This document shows, in pieces, positions 32,851 through 43,774 of a DNA stretch of 64,000 bases. Below the pieces are notes generated by a model. That model did no database searches. It worked only from the letters and a program-made list of their open reading frames with translations, and was not told the DNA's origin. Position 1 is the stretch's first letter, and each line of letters starts with the position of its first letter. The translations under genes were made by a program, and so were the position numbers. Source of the DNA: Temnopleurus reevesii (Eukaryota > Echinodermata > Echinoidea > Temnopleuroida > Temnopleuridae); contig BQKZ01002296.1 in the NCBI GenBank assembly GCA_036244855.1, positions 1-64,000 on the forward strand. Direction: 5' to 3'.

Positions 32851-33618
32851 GGCTTGCATATGCCCTGTTTGCCTTATTTCCTGTCATTAACATCATACCT
32901 CAGCCAATTTGTGTTGTCATGCTTTTTTTAAATGTTTATTCCTTTATTCTGTTAATTTGTCCAACTCCCAAAACTTCATCAATGTGCAAAAATGTATGTA
33001 TCTGTAAGTGTAATATGTATATCTATCATACTTACACTTGTATTACCTCATTTTCATATGAATATAATGTTTCATGTGATAGGGTTTAGATATTTGTACA
33101 TGTATTTGTGTTTAAATTGTTCATGTAACCCCATCTTAATTCCTAATTTCATGTCATTTGTGTGTAAATGTTCTTACTGCTCATGCACCTTCTTTCCCTA
33201 TTTGTGTGTTCACTCTTTGCATATTTCTCTCCCACCCCCTCTCTTTCTCTCTCTCCTTTCCCTTCTCTCCACCTTCCCTCTTCCCCCTCTTTTTCTTGTG
33301 CTCATATACCATTCCTCTTTATATTTCTTTCTGTTTGCTCACCCTGGCGTATCACTCCCATTACTCTTTCACCCATTCTATTATTTTTACATTCATCCTC
33401 TATTTATATCCTTGTCATGTATTCTATTACTTTCTTATACTCCATATCTCTCCCTTTACATGCATTTCTTGCTTCTTTCTTTCTCTCTTTCTTCCTTTAT
33501 TTCATTTTGATCTTGTATACATTCTGTCTCTTCTTTTCCCTTCCCCCTATTGTCATTCCCTCTCTTTCTCTCTCATTCTCTATCATATCCACTCTGGCAT
33601 ATCGTCTTTACTAACCAG

Positions 33619-33828
33619 TGTAAGGCCGGGTAAAAACGTCCAGCACTATGAGCGAGCCTTGTTCCGCCAGGAGATTGCCCGGCGGCGCAGGAATGATATT
33701 CTCGCCTACTTGGTACACTTTGATAAGACCACGGGGGTTCCGCACAGGCACACACTTCGAGGGGGCTGTGTTGCACCAATTAAGAATCTTCAAAAGCAGA
33801 CTTCTTATGACTACAAGATAGTGGATAG
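33619..33828 (+). CDS. QRICH2: QRICH2-like coding exon 17 (complete copy)
   Basis: Acceptor CTAACCAG, donor AG|GTGGGT, 210 nt, phase 2 in and out (residues about 817-886). Basic helix RQEIARRRRNDILAYLVHF, then HTLRGGCVAPIKNLQKQ and SYDYKIVDR. It replaces the truncated allele at 32714. Confidence 0.85.
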
Positions 33829-33890
33829 GTGGGTCTTAACCAATGTTAATGGAATAATTTACGAGGAAAACATGGAAATGGTTTCTTAAT

Positions 33891-34375
33891 TTACTTGGTC
33901 CATTTTGATAAGACCATTGGGGTTCTGTACAGACACACCCTTAGCGGGGGCTGTGTCGCTCCTATCAAGAATCTACAAAATCAGGCCTCTTATGACTACA
34001 AGATAGGTGGGTTTTAGCGTAAGAAAATGGGAAAATATTGTAGGGCATGAATATGAACAATATTGTTTTAAATACTTGTAGGATATTTTTAAGGTGTCCC
34101 ACACAGACATACATGTATAAGTATACAGGCCTGTGTTACACCCATAAGAGTATACAAAATCAGGCTTCTTAATACTCCAAGATAATGAGTAGGTGTGTCT
34201 TTGCTGAAGAAAAGAGAGAAACAAAGAAACATAGAAATACGACGTCAATAGGTTGGTTTGCTTCGTTGAGACCGGAAGCATCCCACATGGCACACAATAA
34301 CGTAAAGCTGTGGTGCTCCAATTATAGGCATTCATAAAATTTGGCCTCAAATTAATACAAAATGGTACGTAGGTG
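33891..34375 (+). pseudogene. Array of three decaying exon 17 fragments (first allele)
   Basis: Fragment 1 (33891-34008) keeps an open frame (VHFDKTIGVLYRHTLSGGCV, then APIKNLQNQASYDYKI) and a GTGGGT donor but has no acceptor and a changed phase. Fragments 2 (about 34070-34182) and 3 (about 34252-34375) keep only scattered matches such as ACAAAATCAGGCTTCTTA. They are relics of tandem duplication of the exon's 3' half. Confidence 0.65.
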
Positions 34376-34759
34376 GCTCTTTATAGAGAAGAGAATGTAG
34401 CGTAAAAATAATAGTGCCTTTCACTGTAAAAGAATGCATGAAGCAGGAAGTTTACAATGATTAGGGGTCGGAGCTACATGTAGTAACTACTGTGGGTTGA
34501 TCATAAATTATCTTCAGTAGATATGAACATGTCAAAGATTTTTTGTATTTTTTTTATTATTATTATTTTTGTTATTATTTATCTATTCATTTTTTCATCT
34601 ATTTGTTCATTAATTCTTAATTTTTGATTTTTAATTTTTAATTTATTTATCTATTTATTTATTTATTTATTTATTTTGTATTTTATAATTATTGTTATTT
34701 TTTTATTTATTTATTTATTTTTTTTTTTATTTATTTATTTTTTTTTTTTGGGGGGGGGG

Positions 34760-34760
34760 N
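34760..34760. other. Single-N assembly join 3
   Basis: Lies in a poly-G run; the sequence after it restarts inside exon 17 (equivalent to about 33758). Confidence 0.95.
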
Positions 34761-34829
34761 AGGGGGCTGTGTTGCACCAATTAAGAATTTACAGAAGCAG
34801 ACATCTTATGACTACAAGATAGTGGATAG
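34761..34829 (+). CDS. QRICH2: QRICH2-like exon 17, 3' part, other allele
   Basis: Codes for GCVAPIKNLQKQTSYDYKIV as in 33619-33828 with synonymous changes only (CTT/TTA, CAA/CAG, ACT/ACA), and has the same donor. An allelic duplicate created by the join. Confidence 0.75.
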
Positions 34830-34898
34830 GTGGGTCTTAGCTATTGTTAACGGGAAAATTTAAAAGGAAAAAGTGGAAATGGTTTATTCATTTACTAG

Positions 34899-35208
34899 TA
34901 CTTGGTCCATTTTGATAAGACCATTGGGATTCTGCACAGACACACACTTTGAGGGGGCTGTGTTGCACCTATAAGAGTATACAAAATCAGGCTTCTTGAT
35001 ACTCCAAGATAATGAGTAGGTGAGTCTTTCCTGAAGAAAAGAGAGAAACAAAGAAACATAGAAATACAACGTCTATAAGTTGGTTTGCTTCGTTGAGACC
35101 GGAAGCATCCCACATGGCGCACACACTAACATAAAGCTGTGATGCTACAATTATAGGAATTCATAAAAAGTGGCCTCAAATTGTTACAAAATGGTAGGTT
35201 GGAGGCTC
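34899..35208 (+). pseudogene. Exon 17 fragment array, other allele (two fragments)
   Basis: The first fragment (34899-35024) starts like fragment 1 of the other allele and ends like its fragment 2, as expected from a deletion by recombination between adjacent repeats. The second (about 35083-35208) matches fragment 3. Confidence 0.6.
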
Positions 35209-35253
35209 TTAGAGAAGAGAATCTAAGGTAAAGATAAGAGTGAATTTAAATAT

Positions 35254-35504
35254 TTCTTGAAGATTTCACTCGTGAATGAATGATGAGAAGAAGGCTTCAC
35301 TGTACAACGAGTTATCTTTCTTGGAAATAAGAGTGGTCCTGAAAAGGACCTACCCACTCTCGACGTTTCGATGAGTATGTTCTCATCGTTCTCTTGAAAA
35401 TGATGAAAACATGCTCATCAAAACATTGAGAGTGGGTAGGTCCTTTTCAGGACCACTCAAATTTCCAAGAAAGATAACTTGTTGTACAGTGAAGCCTTTT
35501 TCTC
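35254..35504. mobile_element. Fold-back element with histone-type 3' end signals in both arms, copy 1
   Basis: Inverted-repeat arms of about 100 bp. On the plus strand the right arm has the 16-mer GGTCCTTTTCAGGACC (35439-35454, 6 bp stem, TTTC loop), then ACTCA and, after 11 nt, CAAGAAAGA (35466-35474). The left arm has the mirror image on the minus strand (stem-loop 35335-35350, TCTTTCTTG 35315-35323). The stem-loop fits the histone mRNA consensus GGYYYTTHTHARRRCC and the purine-rich word equals the sea urchin histone downstream element paired by U7 snRNA. No coding sequence. Confidence 0.75.
35439..35474 (+). terminator. Histone-like stem-loop plus downstream element, sense to QRICH2
   Basis: Stem-loop, cleavage-region-like ACTCA and CAAGAAAGA in the order and spacing used for histone pre-mRNA 3' processing. 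It lies in the sense orientation inside a QRICH2 intron, so it might end some transcripts early. The A-rich flank normally seen before the stem is missing. Confidence 0.5.
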
Positions 35505-36388
35505 AAGAGTGCCTTTCACTCTTAAAGAATACAGTACAATACAATACAATATAAATTCTTTTATAGTGCTCAATACACAAGTACTTGGTTCCAGAGCGCT
35601 TTACAAATTACATCAAAATAAGAATACAGAAATGAAAGAAACCTATCCCTGCCCCCTGAGAATGCATAAACCAGGAAGTTTTAAGGGATTAGGGGCTGGA
35701 GCTACATGTAGCAACTACTGTAGGTTGATCATCATTATCTTCAGTAGATATGAACATATCAATTTTTTTTCAAATCGATTAATATTTATTTTTTATTGAT
35801 TTAATTAATGATTTTTTATTTTTTATTATCTTTTATTTATTTATATATTTATTATTAGTTTTTTTTAAATCTATTTATTTATTTATTTATTTATTAATTT
35901 TTTTTTTTTTTGGGGGGGGGGGCGACATGATAGAATACAAACTGTTCAACTAGACTGTATACTTTGATCAGCACAGGATGTTAGCTATTTTGGTTGGCAT
36001 GGGCAAGATAGATTTTAGTCCTTAGGCAAAAATATTGTCTTCTTCATAGCCAATCTTCTGAAAAAGTCAAATTGTCCCTAAACTAGCATTCTAACCTTTT
36101 CTTATATTCTTGCACCACTGTTTTCATAATTCCTTTTTTTCTATGTCATACATGTACCATCGGAAAATGACATTTAGATGCTGTTTTCATTTCAATACCT
36201 CTCATCCCCGTCCCCCGGAAAAAAGTGTCCTGTGAACTTTGAAATATCAGCTATCTGGATTATTTATTAAATTATTGGCAATGCAAAAGTTGTATCATTC
36301 ATTGGTAGAAAACATACGCAACAGAAATATGAGAGGTATAAGAAATACAAGTGGGCATACAGAAAAATTATAACAATATTATATGATT

Positions 36389-36600
36389 CAAAAAGGTTTG
36401 CGGTTGCACCATGTGGTGTAGGGTTATCTTTCAAGAAATAGTCCTGGAAAGGACTGAGCAAAAGCTCGAAAAAACATGACATTCCGAGTAGATTTAACTA
36501 ACTCGTCCTCAGGTTAAATCTACTCGGAACGTAGAACCATTTCTTGAAAGGTAACCCTACACCAGATGTTCCAACCGCAAACTTTTTTTAAGTTTACTAC
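36389..36600. mobile_element. Fold-back element related in layout to the histone-signal family
   Basis: Inverted ends AAAAAGGTTTGCGGTTG and CCAACCGCAAACTTTTTT; inner inverted pair CCGAGTAGATTTAAC/GTTAAATCTACTCGG. On the minus strand the left arm reads AGTCCTTTCCAGGACT (36455-36440), then TTTCTTGAAAGATAACCC: same order as the other family but both words have drifted from the histone consensus. Confidence 0.65.
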
Positions 36601-37294
36601 ATGTACACCATGCAAGCTCTAGTTTTCTTCAATAGTAAATTATGCATTTAGTGCGAAGCAAACATTATTTGTGTGGACTGTCTCCTAAAGATATGAACTT
36701 GTTATAGATTCTATTTATTAATTTATTCATTTTGTTTTCATAAATTCTCTTATTATTCATTCTAACTCCTTAATGAATGTCATTGTTGTTCAATATACTT
36801 ATCATTTGTTGTTGCTTCCATTCATTCCTTTGATTGCATGCATCTCCTTCATGAATATTTTCTCTCTCTTTTTATTATTTCGCATGCTACATGGATCATC
36901 TTTTTTTTCTCTCAACATATTTACTCATCCTTGATGTGACCCTCTTCCATCGCCAATCCATCCCTCCTAAACATACATCTTCAATTGGGTTCAATATCTG
37001 TTGGAATATTGATATTGTATACAAATTGGCTGTTTACATTAATAATTTGTTGCCATTCGAATCCATCCCAACCCCCCCCCCAAAAAAAAAAAATTATGTC
37101 ACTTATTTGATTGAATATCAATATTTGATATATCGAAATTGCTTGTATTTTACTGAATATTTGCCCTCATTGCATTCTCCCCCAAAAAAATGACAAAACA
37201 AATACATTTATACATGAAATCACCATCAAAACACCAACCCCTATATTTTGCTCCCCTCGTTGGACCCCCCCCCCCCCCCCCCTACCCACCATAG

Positions 37295-37435
37295 GATGGC
37301 CCTATCCCTGCCCCCTGAGAATGAGTTGCCCCTGATCGAGGGGACACAGTCCCTCATCCCTGGGGAGCTGATGCGACTCAGACACACCCGCCAGATGAGT
37401 GAGTTCCTGCGGGGGAGTAGCCCCCATGCCCTAAG
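37295..37435 (+). CDS. QRICH2: QRICH2-like coding exon 18
   Basis: Acceptor CCACCATAG, donor AG|GTATAT, 141 nt, phase 2 in and out (residues about 887-933). MALSLPPENELPLIEGTQSL, then RLRHTRQMSEFLRG. GC-rich compared with its introns. A poly-C run lies immediately upstream as part of its pyrimidine tract. Confidence 0.82.
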
Positions 37436-38721
37436 GTATATAGAGTGCCACGCCCATTGAGGGGTTATTAACTTGACCAGTGTGTGTTTGCAGTGCTCTA
37501 ATCTGTTTCATATACCCTCATTTCATTCACCAAATTTGTTTTAGATCAATAGTTGTTAACCAGCAAACTGTTGATTAACCTTAAAAATGTTTCAAAATCA
37601 GGTGCCAAAATGGAGCAATTACCCTACATTTGTCTCAAATTGGAAATCATATTCAACCATATACCCAAATGGTACTTCACAGCAAGAAGCATCCTGGGAA
37701 TAAGTACTATAAAAGTATTTGAGAATCATCATGCTTATGATTAGGAGGATTTCATTGTGTGCAATAAATATAAATCCTTGAATATATATGAGGATAGAAA
37801 TCAAATTGAATCACCAAGTAGAGGAATTAAATTTTTCTCAGTAGAGAATGCATAGGGATATTGTTATCATGCATTTTCTCAGCAAATGTTTGATTCTGCT
37901 GTTTGGTGATTCTATTCCTATGCGTATTCTGGAAGGTTGGCATCTCTGAATTTGGCTGTTTAGATGAGAAATTATTTTCATTTTATATTTTAAAATTGTG
38001 CTAATTACAGAATGCACAGTTTTAAGCAAAACTACATGTACATGGTAATGTCATTACATAGTAGCAGCTGCAATAAGGGAGTGATTTTTACTTGCTGAAG
38101 ATTTTTCACTTTCTCACCAAATATACTTTCTATGAAGCCTGTATATGAATGTAGACTTCTTCATAATTACACATTACTTGTGAAATGTCAAACTGTTGCT
38201 CTCTTAATTTGTCATTATGATCAGATTATTTTAATGTCCTCTGTAATATCTAACCATAGATTCAGAGAAACAAGTACGGAAAGTAAATCATTCTAATATC
38301 TTGCTATGAATTCTTTAACCTAAATAACATGCTTAAATATTAGTGCTGTTATCTTATATAATTTATTGTTGAAATATTTTTATAAACAAACTTAGTCAAT
38401 AATAATTACGTATCTTTTGTAGTTTTAAATTTAAGCATAATTCATGTCACAGCTTTGCACACATTGACTTCATGGTTTTTGCTTTGGCTAACATCTTATT
38501 TCTTGAAAACATTTTATCTTTTTACGCATGGATGTATGTTTTATTTCAAGATATCGGTAAGTGTTTTGTAAGGGTTACGGCAAACGTACCACTCTGCAGT
38601 GATAGATTTATCATGCATGCTATCACAATCTCATGCAATTCTATTCCTGTGAACACCCTGCATACATGTACATCTGCGTTCATCTGTTTCATCAATGCAC
38701 ATGGGATTGGGCATCTTTTTC

Positions 38722-38880
38722 ATTACTCATTCTTTTTTTTCATCTTATTATTATGACCATTTCAAAATATACACAAATTATACATATACATAGAACAAAG
38801 TATGATACATAAAAAGAATAATGATTAATGGCGATAATTATAATTACGAGGGAAAAAAAAAAAAAAAATTACTCATTCTT
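38722..38880 (+). mobile_element. Short poly-A insertion with 13 bp target-site duplication, allele-specific
   Basis: ATTACTCATTCTT occurs at 38722-38734 and again at 38868-38880, flanking about 133 bp that ends in a run of about 15 A. The other allele (near 40480) lacks the inserted sequence. Poly-A plus a target-site duplication is typical of LINE-driven retroposition. The inserted sequence is not a family I recognise. Confidence 0.6.
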
Positions 38881-40257
38881 ATTTTCTGGAATTGATAGAT
38901 TTCTGGCTCTTGTTTTGATCATTTTATTTTTGAAGAAAATGGTTTCATTAAATCTGTTATCTAAAAAAGATACATTATGGGGAAAATATGTTAAAAAGCT
39001 TTCCAAATTCCAATCAATCAACTACTGAAAACTAAGTGATTAGATAATTTTTGTTATGCTGCCAGGAGAAAGGCATGTCTGCACATTAGAAAATTCTCAT
39101 GCATGTTTGTTAATTTCATTTTGATAAATCCCACTTTAGAACATTTCACAGGGTTGACATGCCCAATTTTTGCACTGAGGTGGAGGTGACGTTTTTCTAC
39201 ATATTTTCAGAAAAATCTCGATCTTGGAAGTTGCTATTTGTAAAAGTTAGGTGGAGGTGTTTGTCTTTAAGAGCATTGATACATACAGTGTAACAGCATG
39301 CATTTTAGGTATGCCAGTATGTAGATCTTACAGTACCATTTACAAAATACGAATAATTCATGCTCATTTTTGGGTGAGATGCATGTAATTTTGTATTGCA
39401 GTGTTTTGAGCAGCGCCTTGAGCACTCAGCAGAGTGGATACGTGCGCTATATAAATTGCATCTATTATTATTAATATTATCATTCATTTCAATTTAGGGT
39501 TTTAAGTAGTTCTGATATTGTATCATATTAAATTTTACCTCAGATTCATCAATTGTTTACTGCTGTTAGGGAAAATTTTATGCTGTTACCTCTAAACTTA
39601 GAGTTAATATTTACTGGATGGTGGGCAGAGCACACTGTAAATGTAAACCCTACAAAAATTTATCTTCATTTGTCAGAGAGAAATATGCCCTAAAGAATGG
39701 ATACATGTTCTCCTTTGAGAAGGAAAGTGTTGATCAAATTTCCAGAGTTTATGCATGACTGCATGATAGGAGGAAGATTGAAAGTTTACCATTTGTTTAT
39801 GTGGTTACTATACAAAGGGGTGGGAAGGTAGACGACCCTGAAAAATAAATTTTGAAGTTCTGAATGAGATTGATAGAGTTGGCAAGTATGTAACTGGCAC
39901 AATTCATTAATAATCATTAGAATGCAGTCATTATACTTCTCATTATGCACTGTGGTTCACCAAAATCAAAGTTTAAATCTTTCAACAGCAGTGTACACAT
40001 ATAACTGTATAAATTTGTAAGAAATAGTTCCAAAATAAGTCCACAAACATCTCAAAACTAGAAGTACCTTGTTAACATAAACTGTAATCATCACATTTGT
40101 ACACTGTCTACTAAGAAAACACAATATCATGAGACACATTGTAGAATACACCATGCATGGAATTAAACCATTTCTTAGTTTGATACTCACATGTGCATGC
40201 TTATCCATGGCAATTAACCCTAATAGAGCCGGGTTATTTGGACCCATCTCACAGCCG

Positions 40258-40258
40258 N
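40258..40258. other. Single-N assembly join 4
   Basis: The sequence after the N (TTCTTGAAAACATTTTATC) restarts at a position equivalent to 38501. Confidence 0.95.
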
Positions 40259-41608
40259 TTCTTGAAAACATTTTATCTTTTTACGCATGGATGTATGTTT
40301 TATTTCAAGATATCGGTAAGTGGTTTGTAAGGGTTACGGCAAACGTACCACTCTGCGGTGATGGATTTATCATGCATGCTATCACAATCTCATGCAATTC
40401 TATTCCTGTGAACACCCTGCATATATGTACATCTACATTCATCTATTTCATCAATGCACATGGGACGGGGCATTTTTTTAATTTCTCAGTATTGTTTTCT
40501 GTAATTTTTCAATTTTGGTTCTTATTCCAAAGATTTTATGTTTGAAGAAAAAAGATTTGAGTCTTATAAACATACAGCATAGAAAGAACATACATTAAAA
40601 AAGTATAGAATGCTTTCCAATCAAGTCAACAACTGAAAACCAAACAGATAAGTAATTTTATCATACTGCACTGCCGGGGGAAAGGCTTGTTTGTACTTCA
40701 GAAAATTCCCATGCATGTTTTCATCTTCTCTTTGATGAATCTCACTTTAGACGTTTCACAGGGTTGACATGCCCAATTTTTGCACTGAGGTGGAGGTGAT
40801 GGTTTTCTACATATTTTCAGAAAAATCTAGATCTTGGAAGTTGCTCTTTTTAAAATTTAGGTGGAGGTGTTTGTCTTATTCAAGAGCATTTGTTACATAA
40901 AATGTAACAGCATGCATTTTACAGTAGGTATGCCAGTATGTAGACCTTACAGTACCTTTTACAAAATACGAATAATTCATGTTCATTTTGGGGTGAGATG
41001 CATGTATTGCAGTGTTTTATCATTCATTTCAATTTAGTGTTTTAAGTAGTTCTGACATTGTATCTCATTAAATTTTACCTCAGATTAGCAATTGTTTACT
41101 GCTGTTGGGGAACATATTGAGCTGTTATCTCTATTTTTTGGATGGTGGGCACACTGTGAATTTAAACCCTACAAAAATTTATCTTCATTTGTTAGCGAGA
41201 AATATGCCCTTCACAATGGAAGCATATTGCCCTTTGAAAAGGAAAGTTATTAGCAAAACTAGAATTTCTTTGGTAACGAAAACTATAATCATCACACTTG
41301 TACACAGTGTAATAAGAAAACACAACATCATAAGACACATTGTAGGATATATCATGCATGGAATTATTGTACCATTGCTTAGTAAGATATTCATGTGCAT
41401 GTCCAGATCACTGCTACCAACTAGTAGAATTTAATCATAATCAAAAAGATTTACCAGTGACAATAGGATGCCTAATTGGAGAGAGTACAATATTGTTAGT
41501 CCTTGAGATACAGTATTGGAAAGTGCACGGAAACTATGTATAGGATATTTCTAGATATGAATACTTTTGATAGCTCTTCTATATTCATGGCACATAATCA
41601 AATCAATA

Positions 41609-41788
41609 CAGTCAAACCTCTCTATACTGGCCATTGTCTATAGGGACCACCTGTCTATAGTGGACACTTAAATTGATTCCCTCCACGGTGAAAATGCATG
41701 TTATAGAACCTGTGTATAGAGGCTACCTGTCTACAGTGGCCACTTTTTCTGTTTCCCTTGGAGTGGCCTCTGTAGACAGGTTTGACTG
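41609..41788. mobile_element. MITE with pogo/Tigger-like ends, copy 1
   Basis: Ends CAGTCAAACCTCTCTATACTG and CTACAGAGGCCAC (minus-strand view of GTAGACAGGTTTGACTG), flanked by TA. CAGTnnAACCTC ends with TA duplication are typical of pogo/Tigger-type mariner relatives. Copies with related ends lie at 43859, 48353, 49643 and 51355. Confidence 0.65.
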
Positions 41789-41896
41789 TATATGGTTAAC
41801 AGGGATGCCCACCGTTCTAGAATGCATGTGGTCTTCAGTAAAACATTGATAATGCAATAGCTCAACAAATGTGAGAGAAAACAGTAATAGCCTAAA

Positions 41897-42024
41897 GCCC
41901 CGGTCACTTAGGATCCCGGAAGCAACACGATTCACCCCTGACTCTTTGTTAATCACAGTTAACTGCCTCAGAACAACGAGTTGGGGTGCATTGCGTTGCT
42001 TCCGGGGTCCAATGTGACCGGGGC
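41897..42024. mobile_element. 128 bp fold-back element
   Basis: Ends GCCCCGGTCACTTAGGATCC and GGGGTCCAATGTGACCGGGGC, with GAAGCAACACG/CGTTGCTTCC further in. Nearly the whole unit is palindromic. Non-coding. Confidence 0.7.
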
Positions 42025-42823
42025 TATACTCTCAGCCATTCAGTCGTGATGAAAGCCTTGAATTTTATATGCAAATACACATCATATGTATATTCCAGAA
42101 CGGTTCACATATCTCCGATATTCAGATATCCTGCCCATTTTAACATCCAGAAATTGTATCACTAGATAGAATACCACCCTGTATAATACAAGTTCATCAT
42201 TTATTTACTCTCTACTAGAAAACAATTACCAATGTTAAAAGCACACCATAATTATTTAATATACTCTCATCACATTTAGATCGGCACAAGTTATTCTCAT
42301 ATATTCCAACAGCAACGTTAATATTAGGCACAGATCAAACCCTCTCATTTAGCCCTTGAATATATTCAATTGATAAAATATGGATTTAAATCATGACTCC
42401 GGCATGAATTAAATCAAACCTCACCATAAGAATACAAACTGATATGTATTTTATTCCTGACGAACATTACCTCCCCCCTTCTTAGCCAAAATAAATTAGG
42501 GGTGCAACATTTTCTTTTGAATAGCTCTTTACATCCCAAATTGCAGATTTCAAGATTCACATGGCCTGATGTCATTTTTACTCGGGGGGCTTCTATAAAT
42601 TGACACTGTTGGTCAAGGATATAGATTTAGATGACAAGACTTGGTACAAATCCATGTTGCTATCAGCACATAATAATCTGGGCGTATTCCTTTAGTTTGA
42701 CGTGCAAAAAACATTATGTTCAAATTAAGGAGATTGAAAAAGATGCTTCTGAATCCACAATATCACAAACAACATACAAACTAGATGTAGCACTTTATCA
42801 ATGAAGTAACCAATAAACCCTAT

Positions 42824-43124
42824 GGCCTGTATTCTGATGTCAGGTTTAACTTAAAGTAGAGTGGTTTAAGTATGGGTAGCCAAAAAAGGATTGAATCTAT
42901 TACAGTTAGTGTATAATTTACCAGCACATTTGACACTCATAGTATTGAAAACTGTCTTGGAATAAAACTTAAAAAGTGTTCTCCAATATTAGAGCATGGG
43001 AAAAGAGAACAGTTAACATAAGATTTATGCAGTTTAAATAAAGTTTGGGCACTTTGGGCTACCCATACTTAAACCACAGATTTAGACTCAAGTTTAAGTT
43101 AAACCTGATATCAGAATATGGGCC
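42824..43124. mobile_element. 301 bp fold-back element (GGCCCGTATTCTGA family), copy 1
   Basis: Ends GGCCTGTATTCTGATGTCAG and CTGATATCAGAATATGGGCC, with GGTTTAACTTAAA and GTTTAAGTATGGGTAGCC mirrored further in. A second copy lies at 45011-45322 and a decayed half at about 60125-60170. Confidence 0.75.
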
Positions 43125-43220
43125 TATGCGATTTCAGTTTTAAATTCTTGGTTTTCTGCTTCTTCTGTTTTGTTCAATTTAATGTCAATAATATTTGATG
43201 TTCCTTTCTTCTCATTCTAG

Positions 43221-43328
43221 TGGTAATTACCAAGATGTACCAGACTATTTTGTAGCCAATCGTAGCTGTGGAGGGAGCCATACGATGACATTCCCGCATC
43301 GGCGGATAACAAGGGTCGCTCAAACAAC
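43221..43328 (+). CDS. QRICH2: QRICH2-like coding exon 19
   Basis: Acceptor TCATTCTAG, donor AC|GTAAGT, 108 nt, phase 2 in and out (residues about 934-969). CGGSHTMTFPHRRITR is the conserved RxCGGSHT motif of DUF4795. Confidence 0.93.
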
Positions 43329-43774
43329 GTAAGTTTTGTATTTTCTGTCTCTTCTCCAAAAAAGGATTTTAACATCAATTATGGATATAATTCAAGCCCG
43401 TTCGTATTTGCAGTGTGCACATGGTTGCAAAGGATAAATTTCTTGCTGAAGGAAATTAACGCCATCGTTGGGATTCGAACCTACGACCCTCAGGTTGAAA
43501 GGCGAGAGTCAGAATCACTACACCGCGACGCTAAGTTTTCCCCTTAGCTTAATACAGTACCTAGTATCAAGCGCAGTAGAGTATATGCGTATAGTGATTG
43601 CGCTATATAAATTGACCTATTATTATTACTGCAGACTTACTTATTATTATCAGCATACCGGTATGTTGAAGCAAGAAATGGCTATTAAAGTGGACTGATC
43701 CAAGTGAAATTTTAACTCCTCAATCATTATTTTATCCTGATTGGTTTGGTCATCATTTTATCTTTTCTCTACAG
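43329..43774 (+). other. QRICH2-like intron 19
   Basis: 446 bp, largely occupied by a minus-strand SINE (43418-43535). Confidence 0.6.
43418..43535 (-). mobile_element. tRNA-derived SINE, copy 2
   Basis: Minus strand: A-box region GCGGTGTAGTGATTCTGACT, B box GGTTCGAATCC (43481-43471), then the shared body GGCGTTAATTTCCTTCAGCA. Same family as 13317-13495. Confidence 0.8.

Larger units (their letters stand above)
31803..33618 (+). other. QRICH2-like intron 16 (assembled with two alleles in tandem)
   Basis: 31939-32849 and 32851-33753 are two versions of the same stretch: same start (GGCTTGCATATGCCCTG), same long CT-rich part, same exon. The pyrimidine-rich tract (about 32270-32680 and 33180-33590) is unusually long, some 400 nt upstream of exon 17. 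The true intron is about 0.9 kb. Confidence 0.7.
33829..37294 (+). other. QRICH2-like intron 17 (exon-fragment arrays, two alleles, fold-backs)
   Basis: 33758-34759 and 34761-35922 are diverged versions of one stretch, both ending in T/A-rich simple repeat and a poly-G run. It holds degenerate exon 17 fragments, the histone-signal fold-back at 35254-35504 (only in the second version), a related fold-back at 36389-36600, and poly-C (37266-37282) just before exon 18. Confidence 0.65.
37436..43220 (+). other. QRICH2-like intron 18 (two alleles joined at 40258)
   Basis: 38501-40257 and 40259 to about 41440 are diverged versions of one stretch. Other contents: a MITE with pogo-like ends (41609-41788), a small fold-back (41897-42024) and a larger one (42824-43124). 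The remainder is AT-rich with no recognised gene. Confidence 0.6.

Noticed and set aside
32230..33614. Long plus-strand frames rich in Ser, Leu, Pro and Phe (up to 243 codons)
   Set aside because: Produced by the CT-rich intron tract; the only real coding part is exon 17 in its own frame.
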